DNA of 64,000 nt, taken from NCBI RefSeq assembly GCF_029227915.1, contig NC_079883.1:12586001-12650000 (forward strand). Reading direction: 5' to 3'. Of the stretch, positions 34,247 to 47,806 are shown in pieces. The position numbers and the translations under genes were made by a program. The stretch's first letter is position 1. Each line of letters begins with the position of its first letter. The DNA comes from Hydractinia symbiolongicarpus. Taxonomy: Eukaryota > Cnidaria > Hydrozoa > Anthoathecata > Hydractiniidae. Below the pieces are notes generated by a model. That model ran no database searches. It was not told the DNA's origin and saw nothing but the letters and a program-made list of their open reading frames with translations.

Positions 34247-34752
34247 TTTCATTTTCATTTGTTGCCTTTTCATTTCAATGGCGCTGTGATATATTTCTTG
34301 TCATAACAATTAAGGAACGTGGCGGTTGTTGAAAGTGTTTCCTATGACATTTTCCTACGACATTTTCAGGTGATAGTACGAGAAAAAAGAGCTTTCAAAT
34401 GCATACAAACTCGATCTATTGCCGATCATCCAATAACCCTGACGGAATGGCAAATAAAATAAAATTCCGCCGCCTTCCGAGGACTTATATCGCAATCACG
34501 TTTCGTAACAGCCAAGCGAGGTTTTACCTTAGCGTTTAAGTCACCACCGACATTTGGCCGCGCAACTATTCTAAGCTCATTCATTTTGACTTAAGGAGGG
34601 GGCGAGCGCGGACGCAGGCCCCCACTACCAGAAATTGTACGGTCGAGTTACTGACGTTTGCAGTAATCGCAGAGGTCAGTAACTCAAAGAAATTAAATAA
34701 AAAAATTTGATCACAAAGTCAAAATAAATTGCACGTATTTGCCCCTACTAAT

Positions 34753-34871
34753 GTCTACGGCCATACCACGATGAACACACCCGTTCTCGTCTGATCACGG
34801 AAGTTAAGCATCGTCGGGCCGGGATAGTACTTGGATGGGGGACCGCCTGGGAACTCCCGGTGTCGTAGGCT
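34753..34871 (+). rRNA. 5S rRNA copy 40
   Basis: No change seen. Confidence 0.97.
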
Positions 34872-35377
34872 TTTCATTTTCATTTGTTGCCTTTTCATTT
34901 CAATGGCGCTGTGATATATTTCTTGTTATAACAGTTAAGGAACGTGGCGGTTGTTGAAAGTGTTTCCTATGAGATTTTCCTACGACATTTTCAGGTGATA
35001 GTACGAGAAAAAAGAGCTTTCAAATGCATACAAACTAGATCTATTGCCGATCATCCAATAACCCTGACGGAATGGCAAATAAAATAAAATTCCGCCGCCT
35101 TCCGAGGACTTATATCGCAATCACGTTTCGTAACAGCCAAGCGAGGTTTTACCTTAGCGTTTAAGTCACCACCGACATTTGGCCGCGCAACTATTCTAAG
35201 CTCATTCATTTTGACTTAAGGAGGGGGCGAGCGCGGACGCAGGCCCCCACTACCAGAAATTGTACGGTCGAGTTACTGACGTTTGCAGTAATCGCAGAGG
35301 TCAGTAACTCAAAGAAATTAAATAAAAAAATTTGATCACAACGTCAAAATAAATTGCACGTATTTGCCCCTACTAAT

Positions 35378-35495
35378 GTCTACGGCCATACCACGATGAA
35401 CACACCCGTTCTCGTCTGATCAGGGAAGTTAAGCATCGTCGGGCCGGGATAGTACTTGGATGGGGGACCGCCTGGGAACTCCCGTGTCGTAGGCT
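35378..35495 (+). rRNA. 5S rRNA copy 41 (1 nt shorter)
   Basis: C46G and one G lost at 107/108; first unit of the six-unit duplication. Confidence 0.95.
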
Positions 35496-36001
35496 TTTCA
35501 TTTTCATTTGTTGCCTTTTCATTTCAATGGCGCTGTGATATATTTCTTGTTATAACAGTTAAGGAACGTGGCGGTTGTTGAAAGTGTTTCCTATGAGATT
35601 TTCCTACGACATTTTCAGGTGATAGTACGAGAAAAAAGAGCTTTCAAATGCATACAAACTAGATCTATTGCCGATCATCCAATAACCTTGACGGAATGGC
35701 AAATAAAATAAAATTCCGCCGCCTTCCGAGGACTTATATCGCAATCACGTTTCGTAACAGCCAAGCGAGGTTTTACCTTAGCGTTTAAGTCACCACCGAC
35801 ATTTGGCCGCGCAACTATTCTAAGCTCATTCATTTTGACTTAAGGAGGGGGCGAGCGCGGACGCAGGCCCCCACTACCAGAAATTGTACGGTCGAGTTAC
35901 TGACGTTTGCAGTAATCGCAGAGGTCAGTAACTCAAAGAAATTAAATAAAAAAATTTGATCACAACGTCAAAATAAATTGCACGTATTTGCCCCTACTAA
36001 T

Positions 36002-36120
36002 GTCTACGGCCATACCACGATGAACACACCCGTTCTCGTCTGATCAGGGAAGTTAAGCATCGTCGGGCCGAGATAGTACTTGGATGGGGGACCGCCTGGG
36101 AACTCTCGGTGTCGTAGGCT
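36002..36120 (+). rRNA. 5S rRNA copy 42
   Basis: C46G, G70A, C105T. Confidence 0.95.
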
Positions 36121-36626
36121 TTTCATTTTCATTTGTTGCCTTTTCATTTCAATGGCGCTGTGATATATTTCTTGTTATAACAGTTAAGGAACGTGGCGGT
36201 TGTTGAAAGTGTTTCCTATGAGATTTTCCTACGACATTTTCAGGTGATAGTACGAGAAAAAAGAGCTTTCAAATGCATACAAACTAGATCTATTGCCGAT
36301 CATCCAATAACCCTGACGGAATGGCAAATAAAATAAAATTCCGCCGCCTTCCGAGGACTTATATCGCAATCACGTTTCGTAACAGCCAAGCGAGGTTTTA
36401 CCTTAGCGTTTAAGTCACCACCGACATTTGGCCGCGCAACTATTCTAAGCTCATTCATTTTGACTTAAGGAGGGGGCGAGCGCGGACGCAGGCCCCCACT
36501 ACCAGAAATTGTACGGTCGAGTTACTGACGTTTGCAGTAATCGCAGAGGTCAGTAACTCAAAGAAATTAAATAAAAAAATTTGATCACAACGTCAAAATA
36601 AATTGCACGTATTTGCCCCTACTAAT

Positions 36627-36745
36627 GTCTACGGCCATACCACGATGAACACACCCGTTCTCGTCTGATCAGGGAAGTTAAGCATCGTCGGGCCGGGATA
36701 GTACTTGGATGGGGGACCGCCTGGGAACTCTCGGTGTCGTAGGCT
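36627..36745 (+). rRNA. 5S rRNA copy 43
   Basis: C46G, C105T. Confidence 0.96.
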
Positions 36746-37251
36746 TTTCATTTTCATTTGTTGCCTTTTCATTTCAATGGCGCTGTGATATATTTCTTGT
36801 TATAACAATTAAGGAACGTGGCGGTTGTTGAAAGTGTTTCCTATGACATTTTCCTACGACATTTTCAGGTGATAGTACGAGAAAAAAGAGCTTTCAAATG
36901 CATACAAACTCGATCTATTGCCGATCATCCAATAACCCTGACGGAATGGCAAATAAAATAAAATTCCGCCGCCTTCCGAGGACCTATATCGCAATCACGT
37001 TTCGTAACAGCCAAGCGAGATTTTACCTTAGCGTTTAAGTCACCACCGACATTTGGCCGCGCAACTATTCTAAGCTCATTCATTTTGACTTAAGGAGGGG
37101 GCGAGCGCGGACGCAGGCCCCCACTACCAGAAATTGTACGGTCGAGTTACTGACGTTTGCAGTAATCGCAGAGGTCAGTAACTCAAAGAAATTAAATAAA
37201 AAAATTTGATCACAACGTCAAAATAAATTGCATGTATTTGCCCCTACTAAT

Positions 37252-37370
37252 GTCTATGGCCATACCACGATGAACACACCCGTTCTCGTCTGATCACGGA
37301 AGTTAAGCATCGTCGGGCCGGGATAGTACTTGGATGGGGGACCGCCTGGGAACTCCCGGTGTCGTAGGCT
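37252..37370 (+). rRNA. 5S rRNA copy 44
   Basis: C6T. Confidence 0.96.
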
Positions 37371-37876
37371 TTTCATTTTCATTTGTTGCCTTTTCATTTC
37401 AATGGCGCTGTGATATATTTCTTGTCATAACAATTAAGGAACGTGGCGGTTGTTGAAAGTGTTTCCTATGACATTTTCCTACGACATTTTCAGGTGATAG
37501 TACGAGAAAAAAGAGCTTTCAAATGCATACAAACTCGATCTATTGCCGATCATCCAATAACCCTGACGGAATGGCCAATAAAATAAAATTCCGCCGCCTT
37601 CCGAGGACTTATATCGCAATCACGTTTCGTAACAGCCAAGCGAGGTTTTACCTTAGCGTTTAAGTCACCACCGACATTTGGCCGCGCAACTATTCTAAGC
37701 TCATTCATTTTGACTTAAGGAGGGGGCGAGCGCGGACGCAGGCCCCCACTACCAGAAATTGTACGGTCGAGTTACTGACGTTTGCAGTAATCGCAGAGGT
37801 GAGTAACTCAAAGAAATTAAATAAAAAAATTTGATCACAACGTCAAAATAAATTGCACGTATTTGCCCCTACTAAT

Positions 37877-37995
37877 GTCTACGGCCATACCACGATGAAC
37901 ACACCCGTTCTCGTCAGATCACGGAAGTTAAGCATCGTCGGGCCGGGATAGTACTTGGATGGGGGACCGCCTGGGAACTCCCGGTGTCGTAGGCT
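37877..37995 (+). rRNA. 5S rRNA copy 45
   Basis: T40A. Confidence 0.96.
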
Positions 37996-38501
37996 TTTCA
38001 TTTTCATTTGTTGCCTTTTCATTTCAATGGCGCTGTGATATATTTCTTGTTATAACAATTAAGGAACGTGGCGGTTGTTGAAAGTGTTTCCTATGACATT
38101 TTCCTACGACATTTTCAGGTGATAGTACGAGAAAAAAGAGCTTTCAAATGCATACAAACTCGATCTATTGCCGATCATCCAATAACCTTGACGGAATGGC
38201 AAATAAAATAAAATTCCGCCGCCTTCCGAGGACTTATATCGCAATCACGTTTCGTAACAGCCAAGCGAGGTTTTACCTTAGCGTTTAAGTCACCACCGAC
38301 ATTTGGCCGCGCAACTATTCTAAGCTCATTCATTTTGACTTAAGGAGGGGGCGAGCGCGGACGCAGGCCCCCACTACCAGAAATTGTACGGTCGAGTTAC
38401 TGACGTTTGCAGTAATCGCAGAGGTCAGTAACTCAAAGAAATTAAATAAAAAAATTTGATCACAACGTCAAAATAAATTGCACGTATTTGCTCCTACTAA
38501 T

Positions 38502-38620
38502 GTCTACGGCCATACCACGATGAACACACCCGTTCTCGTCTGATCACAGAAGTTAAGCATCGTCGGGCCGGGATAGTACTTGGATGGGGGACCGCCTGGG
38601 AACTCCCGGTGTCGTAGGCT
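38502..38620 (+). rRNA. 5S rRNA copy 46
   Basis: G47A. Confidence 0.96.
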
Positions 38621-39126
38621 TTTCATTTTCATTTGTTGCCTTTTCATTTCAATGGCGCTGTGATATATTTCTTGTTATAACAATTAAGGAACGTGGCGGT
38701 TGTTGAAAGTGTTTCCTATGACATTTTCCTACGACATTTTCAGGTGATAGTACGAGAAAAAAGAGCTTTCAAATGCATACAAACTCGATCTATTGCCGAT
38801 CATCCAATAACCCTGACGGAATGGCAAATAAAATAAAATTCCGCCGCCTTCCCAGGACTTATATCGCAATCACGTTTCGTAACAGCCAAGCGAGGTTTTA
38901 CCTTAGCGTTTAAGTCACCACCGACATTTGGCCGCGCAACTATTCTAAGCTCATTCATTTTGACTTAAGGAGGGGGAGAGCGCGGACGCAGGCCCCCACT
39001 ACCAGAAATTGTACGGTCGAGTTACTGACGTTTGCAGTAATCGCAGAGGTCAGTAACTCAAAGAAATTAAATAAAAAAATTTGATCACAACGTCAAAATA
39101 AATTGCACGTATTTGCCCCTACTAAT

Positions 39127-39244
39127 GTCTACGGCCATACCACGATGAACACACCCGTTCTCGTCTGATCAGGGAAGTTAAGCATCGTCGGGCCGGGATA
39201 GTACTTGGATGGGGGACCGCCTGGGAACTCCCGTGTCGTAGGCT
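39127..39244 (+). rRNA. 5S rRNA copy 47 (1 nt shorter)
   Basis: Same variants as copy 41. Confidence 0.95.
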
Positions 39245-39750
39245 TTTCATTTTCATTTGTTGCCTTTTCATTTCAATGGCGCTGTGATATATTTCTTGTT
39301 ATAACAGTTAAGGAACGTGGCGGTTGTTGAAAGTGTTTCCTATGAGATTTTCCTACGACATTTTCAGGTGATAGTACGAGAAAAAAGAGCTTTCAAATGC
39401 ATACAAACTAGATCTATTGCCGATCATCCAATAACCTTGACGGAATGGCAAATAAAATAAAATTCCGCCGCCTTCCGAGGACTTATATCGCAATCACGTT
39501 TCGTAACAGCCAAGCGAGGTTTTACCTTAGCGTTTAAGTCACCACCGACATTTGGCCGCGCAACTATTCTAAGCTCATTCATTTTGACTTAAGGAGGGGG
39601 CGAGCGCGGACGCAGGCCCCCACTACCAGAAATTGTACGGTCGAGTTACTGACGTTTGCAGTAATCGCAGAGGTCAGTAACTCAAAGAAATTAAATAAAA
39701 AAATTTGATCACAACGTCAAAATAAATTGCACGTATTTGCCCCTACTAAT

Positions 39751-39869
39751 GTCTACGGCCATACCACGATGAACACACCCGTTCTCGTCTGATCAGGGAA
39801 GTTAAGCATCGTCGGGCCGAGATAGTACTTGGATGGGGGACCGCCTGGGAACTCTCGGTGTCGTAGGCT
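39751..39869 (+). rRNA. 5S rRNA copy 48
   Basis: Same variants as copy 42. Confidence 0.95.
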
Positions 39870-40375
39870 TTTCATTTTCATTTGTTGCCTTTTCATTTCA
39901 ATGGCGCTGTGATATATTTCTTGTTATAACAGTTAAGGAACGTGGCGGTTGTTGAAAGTGTTTCCTATGAGATTTTCCTACGACATTTTCAGGTGATAGT
40001 ACGAGAAAAAAGAGCTTTCAAATGCATACAAACTAGATCTATTGCCGATCATCCAATAACCCTGACGGAATGGCAAATAAAATAAAATTCCGCCGCCTTC
40101 CGAGGACTTATATCGCAATCACATTTCGTAACAGCCAAGCGAGGTTTTACCTTAGCGTTTAAGTCACCACCGACATTTGGCCGCGCAACTATTCTAAGCT
40201 CATTCATTTTGACTTAAGGAGGGGGCGAGCGCGGACGCAGGCCCCCACTACCAGAAATTGTACGGTCGAGTTACTGACGTTTGCAGTAATCGCAGAGGTC
40301 AGTAACTCAAAGAAATTAAATAAAAAAATTTGATCACAACGTCAAAATAAATTGCACGTATTTGCCCCTACTAAT

Positions 40376-40494
40376 GTCTACGGCCATACCACGATGAACA
40401 CACCCGTTCTCGTCTGATCAGGGAAGTTAAGCATCGTCGGGCCGGGATAGTACTTGGATGGGGGACCGCCTGGGAACTCTCGGTGTCGTAGGCT
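40376..40494 (+). rRNA. 5S rRNA copy 49
   Basis: Same variants as copy 43. Confidence 0.96.
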
Positions 40495-41000
40495 TTTCAT
40501 TTTCATTTGTTGCCTTTTCATTTCAATGGCGCTGTGATATATTTCTTGTTATAACAATTAAGGAACGTGGCGGTTGTTGAAAGTGTTTCCTATGACATTT
40601 TCCTACGACATTTTCAGGTGATAGTACGAGAAAAAAGAGCTTTCAAATGCATACAAACTCGATCTATTGCCGATCATCCAATAACCCTGACGGAATGGCA
40701 AATAAAATAAAATTCCGCCGCCTTCCGAGGACCTATATCGCAATCACGTTTCGTAACAGCCAAGCGAGATTTTACCTTAGCGTTTAAGTCACCACCGACA
40801 TTTGGCCGCGCAACTATTCTAAGCTCATTCATTTTGACTTAAGGAGGGGGCGAGCGCGGACGCAGGCCCCCACTACCAGAAATTGTACGGTCGAGTTACT
40901 GACGTTTGCAGTAATCGCAGAGGTCAGTAACTCAAAGAAATTAAATAAAAAAATTTGATCACAACGTCAAAATAAATTGCATGTATTTGCCCCTACTAAT

Positions 41001-41119
41001 GTCTATGGCCATACCACGATGAACACACCCGTTCTCGTCTGATCACGGAAGTTAAGCATCGTCGGGCCGGGATAGTACTTGGATGGGGGACCGCCTGGGA
41101 ACTCCCGGTGTCGTAGGCT
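41001..41119 (+). rRNA. 5S rRNA copy 50
   Basis: Same variant as copy 44. Confidence 0.96.
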
Positions 41120-41625
41120 TTTCATTTTCATTTGTTGCCTTTTCATTTCAATGGCGCTGTGATATATTTCTTGTCATAACAATTAAGGAACGTGGCGGTT
41201 GTTGAAAGTGTTTCCTATGACATTTTCCTACGACATTTTCAGGTGATAGTACGAGAAAAAAGAGCTTTCAAATGCATACAAACTCGATCTATTGCCGATC
41301 ATCCAATAACCCTGACGGAATGGCCAATAAAATAAAATTCCGCCGCCTTCCGAGGACTTATATCGCAATCACGTTTCGTAACAGCCAAGCGAGGTTTTAC
41401 CTTAGCGTTTAAGTCACCACCGACATTTGGCCGCGCAACTATTCTAAGCTCATTCATTTTGACTTAAGGAGGGGGCGAGCGCGGACGCAGGCCCCCACTA
41501 CCAGAAATTGTACGGTCGAGTTACTGACGTTTGCAGTAATCGCAGAGGTGAGTAACTCAAAGAAATTAAATAAAAAAATTTGATCACAACGTCAAAATAA
41601 ATTGCACGTATTTGCCCCTACTAAT

Positions 41626-41744
41626 GTCTACGGCCATACCACGATGAACACACCCGTTCTCGTCAGATCACGGAAGTTAAGCATCGTCGGGCCGGGATAG
41701 TACTTGGATGGGGGACCGCCTGGGAACTCCCGGTGTCGTAGGCT
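41626..41744 (+). rRNA. 5S rRNA copy 51
   Basis: Same variant as copy 45. Confidence 0.96.
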
Positions 41745-42250
41745 TTTCATTTTCATTTGTTGCCTTTTCATTTCAATGGCGCTGTGATATATTTCTTGTT
41801 ATAACAATTAAGGAACGTGGCGGTTGTTGAAAGTGTTTCCTATGACATTTTCCTACGACATTTTCAGGTGATAGTACGAGAAAAAAGAGCTTTCAAATGC
41901 ATACAAACTCGATCTATTGCCGATCATCCAATAACCTTGACGGAATGGCAAATAAAATAAAATTCCGCCGCCTTCCGAGGACTTATATCGCAATCACGTT
42001 TCGTAACAGCCAAGCGAGGTTTTACCTTAGCGTTTAAGTCACCACCGACATTTGGCCGCGCAACTATTCTAAGCTCATTCATTTTGACTTAAGGAGGGGG
42101 CGAGCGCGGACGCAGGCCCCCACTACCAGAAATTGTACGGTCGAGTTACTGACGTTTGCAGTAATCGCAGAGGTCAGTAACTCAAAGAAATTAAATAAAA
42201 AAATTTGATCACAACGTCAAAATAAATTGCACGTATTTGCTCCTACTAAT

Positions 42251-42369
42251 GTCTACGGCCATACCACGATGAACACACCCGTTCTCGTCTGATCACAGAA
42301 GTTAAGCATCGTCGGGCCGGGATAGTACTTGGATGGGGGACCGCCTGGGAACTCCCGGTGTCGTAGGCT
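42251..42369 (+). rRNA. 5S rRNA copy 52
   Basis: Same variant as copy 46. Confidence 0.96.
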
Positions 42370-43310
42370 TTTCATTTTCATTTGTTGCCTTTTCATTTCA
42401 ATGGCGCTGTGATATATTTCTTGTTATAACAATTAAGGAACGTGGCGGTTGTTGAAAGTGTTTCCTATGACATTTTCCTACGACATTTTCAGGTGATAGT
42501 ACGAGAAAAAAGAGCTTTCAAATGCATACAAACTCGATCTATTGCCGATCATCCAATAACCCTGACGGAATGGCAAATAAAATAAAATTCCGCCGCCTTC
42601 CGAGGACTTATATCGCAATCACGTTTCGTAACAGCCAAGCGAGGTTTTACCTTAGCGTTTAAGTCACCACCGACATTTGGCCGCGCAACTATTCTAAGCT
42701 CATTCATTTTGACTTAAGGAGGGGGACGAGCGCGGACGCAGGCCCCCACTACCAGAAATTGTACGGTCGAGTTACTGACGTTTGCAGTAATCGCAGAGGT
42801 CAGTAACTCAAAGAAATTGTTGCCTTTTCATTTCAATGGCGCTGTGATATATTTCTTGTCATAACAATTAAGGAACGTGGCGGTTGTTGAAAGTGTTTCC
42901 TATGACATTTTCCTATGACATTTTCAGGTGATAGTACGAGAAAAAAGAGCTTTCAAATGCATACAAACTCGATCTATTGCCGATCATCCAATAACCCTGA
43001 CGGAATGGCCAATAAAATAAAATTCCGCCGCCTTCCGAGGACTTATATCGCAATCACGTTTCGTAACAGCCAAGCGAGGTTTTACCTTAGCTTTTAAGTC
43101 ACCACCGACATTTGGCCGCGCAACTATTCTAAGCTCATTCATTTTGACTTAAGGAGGGGGCGAGCGCGGACGCAGGCCCCCACTACCAGAAATTGTACGG
43201 TCGAGTTACTGACGTTTGCAGTAATCGCAGAGGTGAGTAACTCAAAGAAATTAAATAAAAAAATTTTATCACAACGTCAAAATAAATTGCACGTATTTGC
43301 CCCTACTAAT
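42370..43310 (+). other. 5S unit fusion lacking the 5S gene
   Basis: At 42818/42819 AAAGAAATT joins directly to GTTGCCTTTTC. About 190 bp that should lie between them, including the whole 5S gene and its terminator, are missing. The U1 half-gene before the junction remains. The following spacer (42819 on) matches the unit after copy 50 (GGCCAATAAA, GGTGAGTAACTC), so unequal exchange between neighbours is likely. Confidence 0.93.
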
Positions 43311-43429
43311 GTCTACGGCCATACCACGATGAACACACCCGTTCTCGTCAGATCACGGAAGTTAAGCATCGTCGGGCCGGGATAGTACTTGGATGGGGGA
43401 CCGCCTGGGAACTCCCGGTGTCGTAGGCT
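43311..43429 (+). rRNA. 5S rRNA copy 53
   Basis: T40A, as copies 45 and 51. Confidence 0.96.
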
Positions 43430-43935
43430 TTTCATTTTCATTTGTTGCCTTTTCATTTCAATGGCGCTGTGATATATTTCTTGTTATAACAATTAAGGAA
43501 CGTGGCGGTTGTTGAAAGTGTTTCCTATGACATTTTCCTACGACATTTTCAGGTGATAGTACGAGAAAAAAGAGCTTTCAAATGCATACAAACTCGATCT
43601 ATTGCCGATCATCCAATAACCTTGACGGAATGGCAAATAAAATAAAATTCCGCCGCCTTCCGAGGACTTATATCGCAATCACGTTTCGTAACAGCCAAGC
43701 GAGGTTTTACCTTAGCGTTTAAGTCACCACCGACATTTGGCCGCGCAACTATTCTAAGCTCATTCATTTTGACTTAAGGAGGGGGCGAGCGCGGACGCAG
43801 GCCCCCACTACCAGAAATTGTACGGTCGAGTTACTGACGTTTGCAGTAATCGCAGAGGTCAGTAACTCAAAGAAATTAAATAAAAAAATTTGATCACAAC
43901 GTCAAAATAAATTGCACGTATTTGCTCCTACTAAT

Positions 43936-44054
43936 TTCTACGGCCATACCACGATGAACACACCCGTTCTCGTCTGATCACGGAAGTTAAGCATCGTCGG
44001 GCCGGGATAGTACTTGGATGGGGGACCGCCTGGGAACCCCCGGTGTCGTAGGCT
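43936..44054 (+). rRNA. 5S rRNA copy 54
   Basis: G1T at the 5' end and T103C; the upstream TTGCTCCTAC variant links it to copies 46 and 52. Confidence 0.94.
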
Positions 44055-44560
44055 TTTCATTTTCATTTGTTGCCTTTTCATTTCAATGGCGCTGTGATAT
44101 ATTTCTTGTTATAACAATTAAGGAACGTGGCGGTTGTTGAAAGTGTTTCCTATGACATTTTCCTACGACATTTTCAGGTGATAGTACGAGAAAAAAGAGC
44201 TTTCAAATGCATACAAACTCGATCTATTGCCGATCATCCAATAAACCTGACGGAATGGCAAATAAAATAAAATTCCGCCGCCTTCCGAGGACTTATATCG
44301 CAATCACGTTTCGTAACAGCCAAGCGAGGTTTTACCTTAGCGTTTAAGTCACCACCGACATTTGGCCGCGCAACTATTCTAAGCTCATTCATTTTGACTT
44401 AAAGAGGGGGCGAGCGCGGACGCAGGCCCCCACTACCAGAAATTGTACGGTCGAGTTACTGACGTTTGCAGTAATCGCAGAGGTCAGTAACTCAAAGAAA
44501 TTAAATAAAAAAATTTGATCACAACGTCAAAATAAATTGCACGTATTTGCCCCTACTAAT

Positions 44561-44679
44561 GTCTACGGCCATACCACGATGAACACACCCGTTCTCGTCT
44601 GATCACGGAAGTTAAGCATCGTCGGGCCGGGATCGTACTTGGATGGGGGACCGCCTGGGAACTCCCGGTGTCGTAGGCT
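44561..44679 (+). rRNA. 5S rRNA copy 55
   Basis: A74C. Confidence 0.96.
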
Positions 44680-45185
44680 TTTCATTTTCATTTGTTGCCT
44701 TTTCATTTCAATGGCGCTGTGATATATTTCTTGTTATAACAATTAAGGAACGTGGCGGTTGTTGAAAGTGTTTCCTATGACATTTTCCTACGACATTTTC
44801 AGGTGATAGTACGAGAAAAAAGAGCTTTCAAATGCATACAAACTCGATCTATTGCCGATCATCCAATAACCCTGACGGAATGGTAAATAAAATAAAATTC
44901 CGCCGCCTTCCGAGGACTTATATCGCAATCACGTTTCGTAACAGCCAAGCGAGGTTTTACCTTAGCGTTTAAGTCACCACCGACATTTGGCCGCGCAACA
45001 TTTTTAAGCTCATTCACTTTGACTTAAGGAGGGGGCGAGCGCGGACGCAGGCCCCCACTACCAGAAATTGTACGGTCGAGTTACTGACGTTTGCAGTAAT
45101 CGCAGAGGTCAGTAACTCAAAGAAATTAAATAAAAAAATTTGATCACAACGTCAAAATAAATTGCACGTATTTGCCCCTACTAAT

Positions 45186-45304
45186 GTCTACGGCCATACC
45201 ACGATGAACACACCCGTTCTCGTCTGATCACGGAAGTTAAGCATCGTCGGGCCGGGATAGTACTTGGATGGGGGACCGCCTGGGAACTCCCGGTGTCGTA
45301 GGCT
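45186..45304 (+). rRNA. 5S rRNA copy 56
   Basis: No change seen. Confidence 0.97.
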
Positions 45305-45811
45305 TTTCATTTTCATTTGTTGCCTTTTCATTTCAATGGCGCTGTGATATATTTCTTGTTATAACAATTAAGGAACGTGGCGGTTGTTGAAAGTGTTTCC
45401 TATGACATTTTCCTACGACATTTTCAGGTGATAGTACGAGAAAAAAGAGCTTTCAAATGCATACAAACTCGATCTATTGCCGATCATCCAATAACCCTGA
45501 CGGAATGGCAAATAAAATAAAATTCCGCCGCCTTCCGAGGACTTATATCGCAATCACGTTTCGTAACAGCCAAGCGAGGTTTTACCTTAGCGTTTAAGTC
45601 ACCACCGACATTTGGCCGCGCAACTATTCTAAGCTCATTCATTTTGACTTAAGGAGGGGGACGAGCGCGGACGCAGGCCCCCACTACCAGAAATTGTACG
45701 GTCGAGTTACTGACGTTTGCAGTAATCGCAGAGGTCAGTAACTCAAAGAAATTAAATAAAAAAATTTGATCACAACGTCAAAATAAATTGCACGTATTTG
45801 CCCCTACTAAT

Positions 45812-45930
45812 GTCTACGGCCATACCACGATGAACACACCCGTTCTCGTCTGATCACGGAAGTTAAGCATCGTCGGGCCGGGATAGTACTTGGATGGGGG
45901 ACCGCCTGGGAACTCCCGGTGTCGTAGGCT
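45812..45930 (+). rRNA. 5S rRNA copy 57
   Basis: No change seen; the preceding U1 fragment has an extra A (GGGGGACGAG). Confidence 0.97.
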
Positions 45931-46436
45931 TTTCATTTTCATTTGTTGCCTTTTCATTTCAATGGCGCTGTGATATATTTCTTGTTATAACAATTAAGGA
46001 ACGTGGCGGTTGTTGAAAGTGTTTCCTATGACATTTTCCTACGACATTTTCAGGTGATAGTACGAGAAAAAAGAGCTTTCAAATGCATACAAACTCGATC
46101 TATTGCCGATCATCCAATAACCCTGACGGAATGGCAAATAAAATAAAATTCCGCCGCCTTCCGAGGACTTATATCGCAATCACGTTTCGTAACAGCCAAG
46201 CGAGGTTTTACCTTAGCGTTTAAGTCACCACCGACATTTGGCCGCGCAACTATTCTAAGCTCATTCATTTTGACTTAAGGAGGGGGACGAGCGCGGACGC
46301 AGGCCCCCACTACCAGAAATTGTACGGTCGAGTTACTGACGTTTGCAGTAATTGCAGAGGTCAGTAACTCAAAGAAATTAAATAAAAAATTTGATCACAA
46401 CGTCAAAATAAATTGCACGTATTTGCCACTACTAAT

Positions 46437-46555
46437 GTCTACGGCCATACCACGATGAACACACCCGTTCTCGTCTGATCACGGAAGTTAAGCATCGTCG
46501 GGCCGGGATAGTACTTGGATGGGGGACCGCCTGGGAACTCCCGGTGTCGTAGGCT
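46437..46555 (+). rRNA. 5S rRNA copy 58
   Basis: No change seen; upstream TTGCCACTAC variant shared with copy 60. Confidence 0.97.
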
Positions 46556-47061
46556 TTTCATTTTCATTTGTTGCCTTTTCATTTCAATGGCGCTGTGATA
46601 TATTTCTTGTTATAACAATTAAGGAACGTGGCGGTTGTTGAAAGTGTTTCCTATGACATTTTCCTACGACATTTTCAGGTGATAGTACGAGAAAAAAGAG
46701 CTTTCAAATGCATACAAACTCGATCTATTGCCGATCATCCAATAACCCTGACGGAATGGCAAATAAAATAAAATTCCGCCGCCTTCCGAGGACTTATATC
46801 GCAATCACGTTTCGTAACAGCCAAGCGAGGTTTTACCTTAGCGTTTAAGTCACCACCGACATTTGGCCGCGCAACTATTCTAAGCTCATTCATTTTGACT
46901 TAAGGAGGGGGCGAGCGCGGACGCAGGCCCCCACTACCAGAAATTGTACGGTCGAGTTACTGACGTTTGCAGTAATCGCAGAGGTCAGTAACTCAAAGAA
47001 ATTAAATAAAAAAATTTGATCACAACGTCAAAATAAATTGCACGTATTTGCCCCTACTAAT

Positions 47062-47180
47062 GTCTACGGCCATACCACGATGAACACACCCGTTCTCGTC
47101 TGATCACGGAAGTTAAGCATCGTCGGGCCGGGATAGTACTTGGATGGGGGACCGCCTGGGAACTCCCGGTGTCGTAGGCT
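47062..47180 (+). rRNA. 5S rRNA copy 59
   Basis: No change seen. Confidence 0.97.
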
Positions 47181-47687
47181 TTTCATTTTCATTTGTTGCC
47201 TTTTCATTTCAATGGCGCTGTGATATATTTCTTGTTATAACAATTAAGGAACGTGGCGGTTGTTGAAAGTGTTTCCTATGACATTTTCCTACGACATTTT
47301 TAGGTAATAGTACGAGAAAAAAGAGCTTTCAAATGCATACAAACTCGATCTATTGCCGATCATCCAATAACCCTGACGGAATGGCAAATAAAATAAAATT
47401 CCGCCGCCTTCCGAGTACTTATATCGCAATCACGTTTCGTAACAGCCAAGCGAGGTTTTACCTTAGCGTTTAAGTCACCACCGACATTTGGCCGCGCAAC
47501 TATTCTAAGCTCATTCATTTTGACTTAAGGAGGGGGACGAGCGCGGACGCAGGCCCCCACTACCAGAAATTGTACGGTCGAGTTACTGACGTTTGCAGTA
47601 ATCGCAGAGGTCAGTAACTCAAAGAAATTAAATAAAAAAATTTGATCACTACGTCAAAATAAATTGCACGTATTTGCCACTACTAAT

Positions 47688-47806
47688 GTCTACGGCCATA
47701 CCACGATGAACACACCCGTTCTCGTCTGATCACGGAAGTTAAGCATCGTCGGGCCGGGATAGTACTTGGATGGGGGACCGCCTGGGAACTCCCGGTGTCG
47801 TAGGCT
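47688..47806 (+). rRNA. 5S rRNA copy 60
   Basis: No change in the gene. Confidence 0.97.

Larger units (their letters stand above)
35378..42719 (+). repeat. Six-unit higher-order tandem duplication (offset 3,749 bp)
   Basis: Copies 41-46 and 47-52 carry the same private changes in the same order, each exactly 3,749 bp apart. Matching spacer variants include AACTAGATC, GAGATTTTCC, CATGTATTTG, GGCCAATAAA and GGTGAGTAACTC. The spacers before copy 41 and before copy 47 differ, so the duplicated block starts close to copy 41. Confidence 0.93.
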
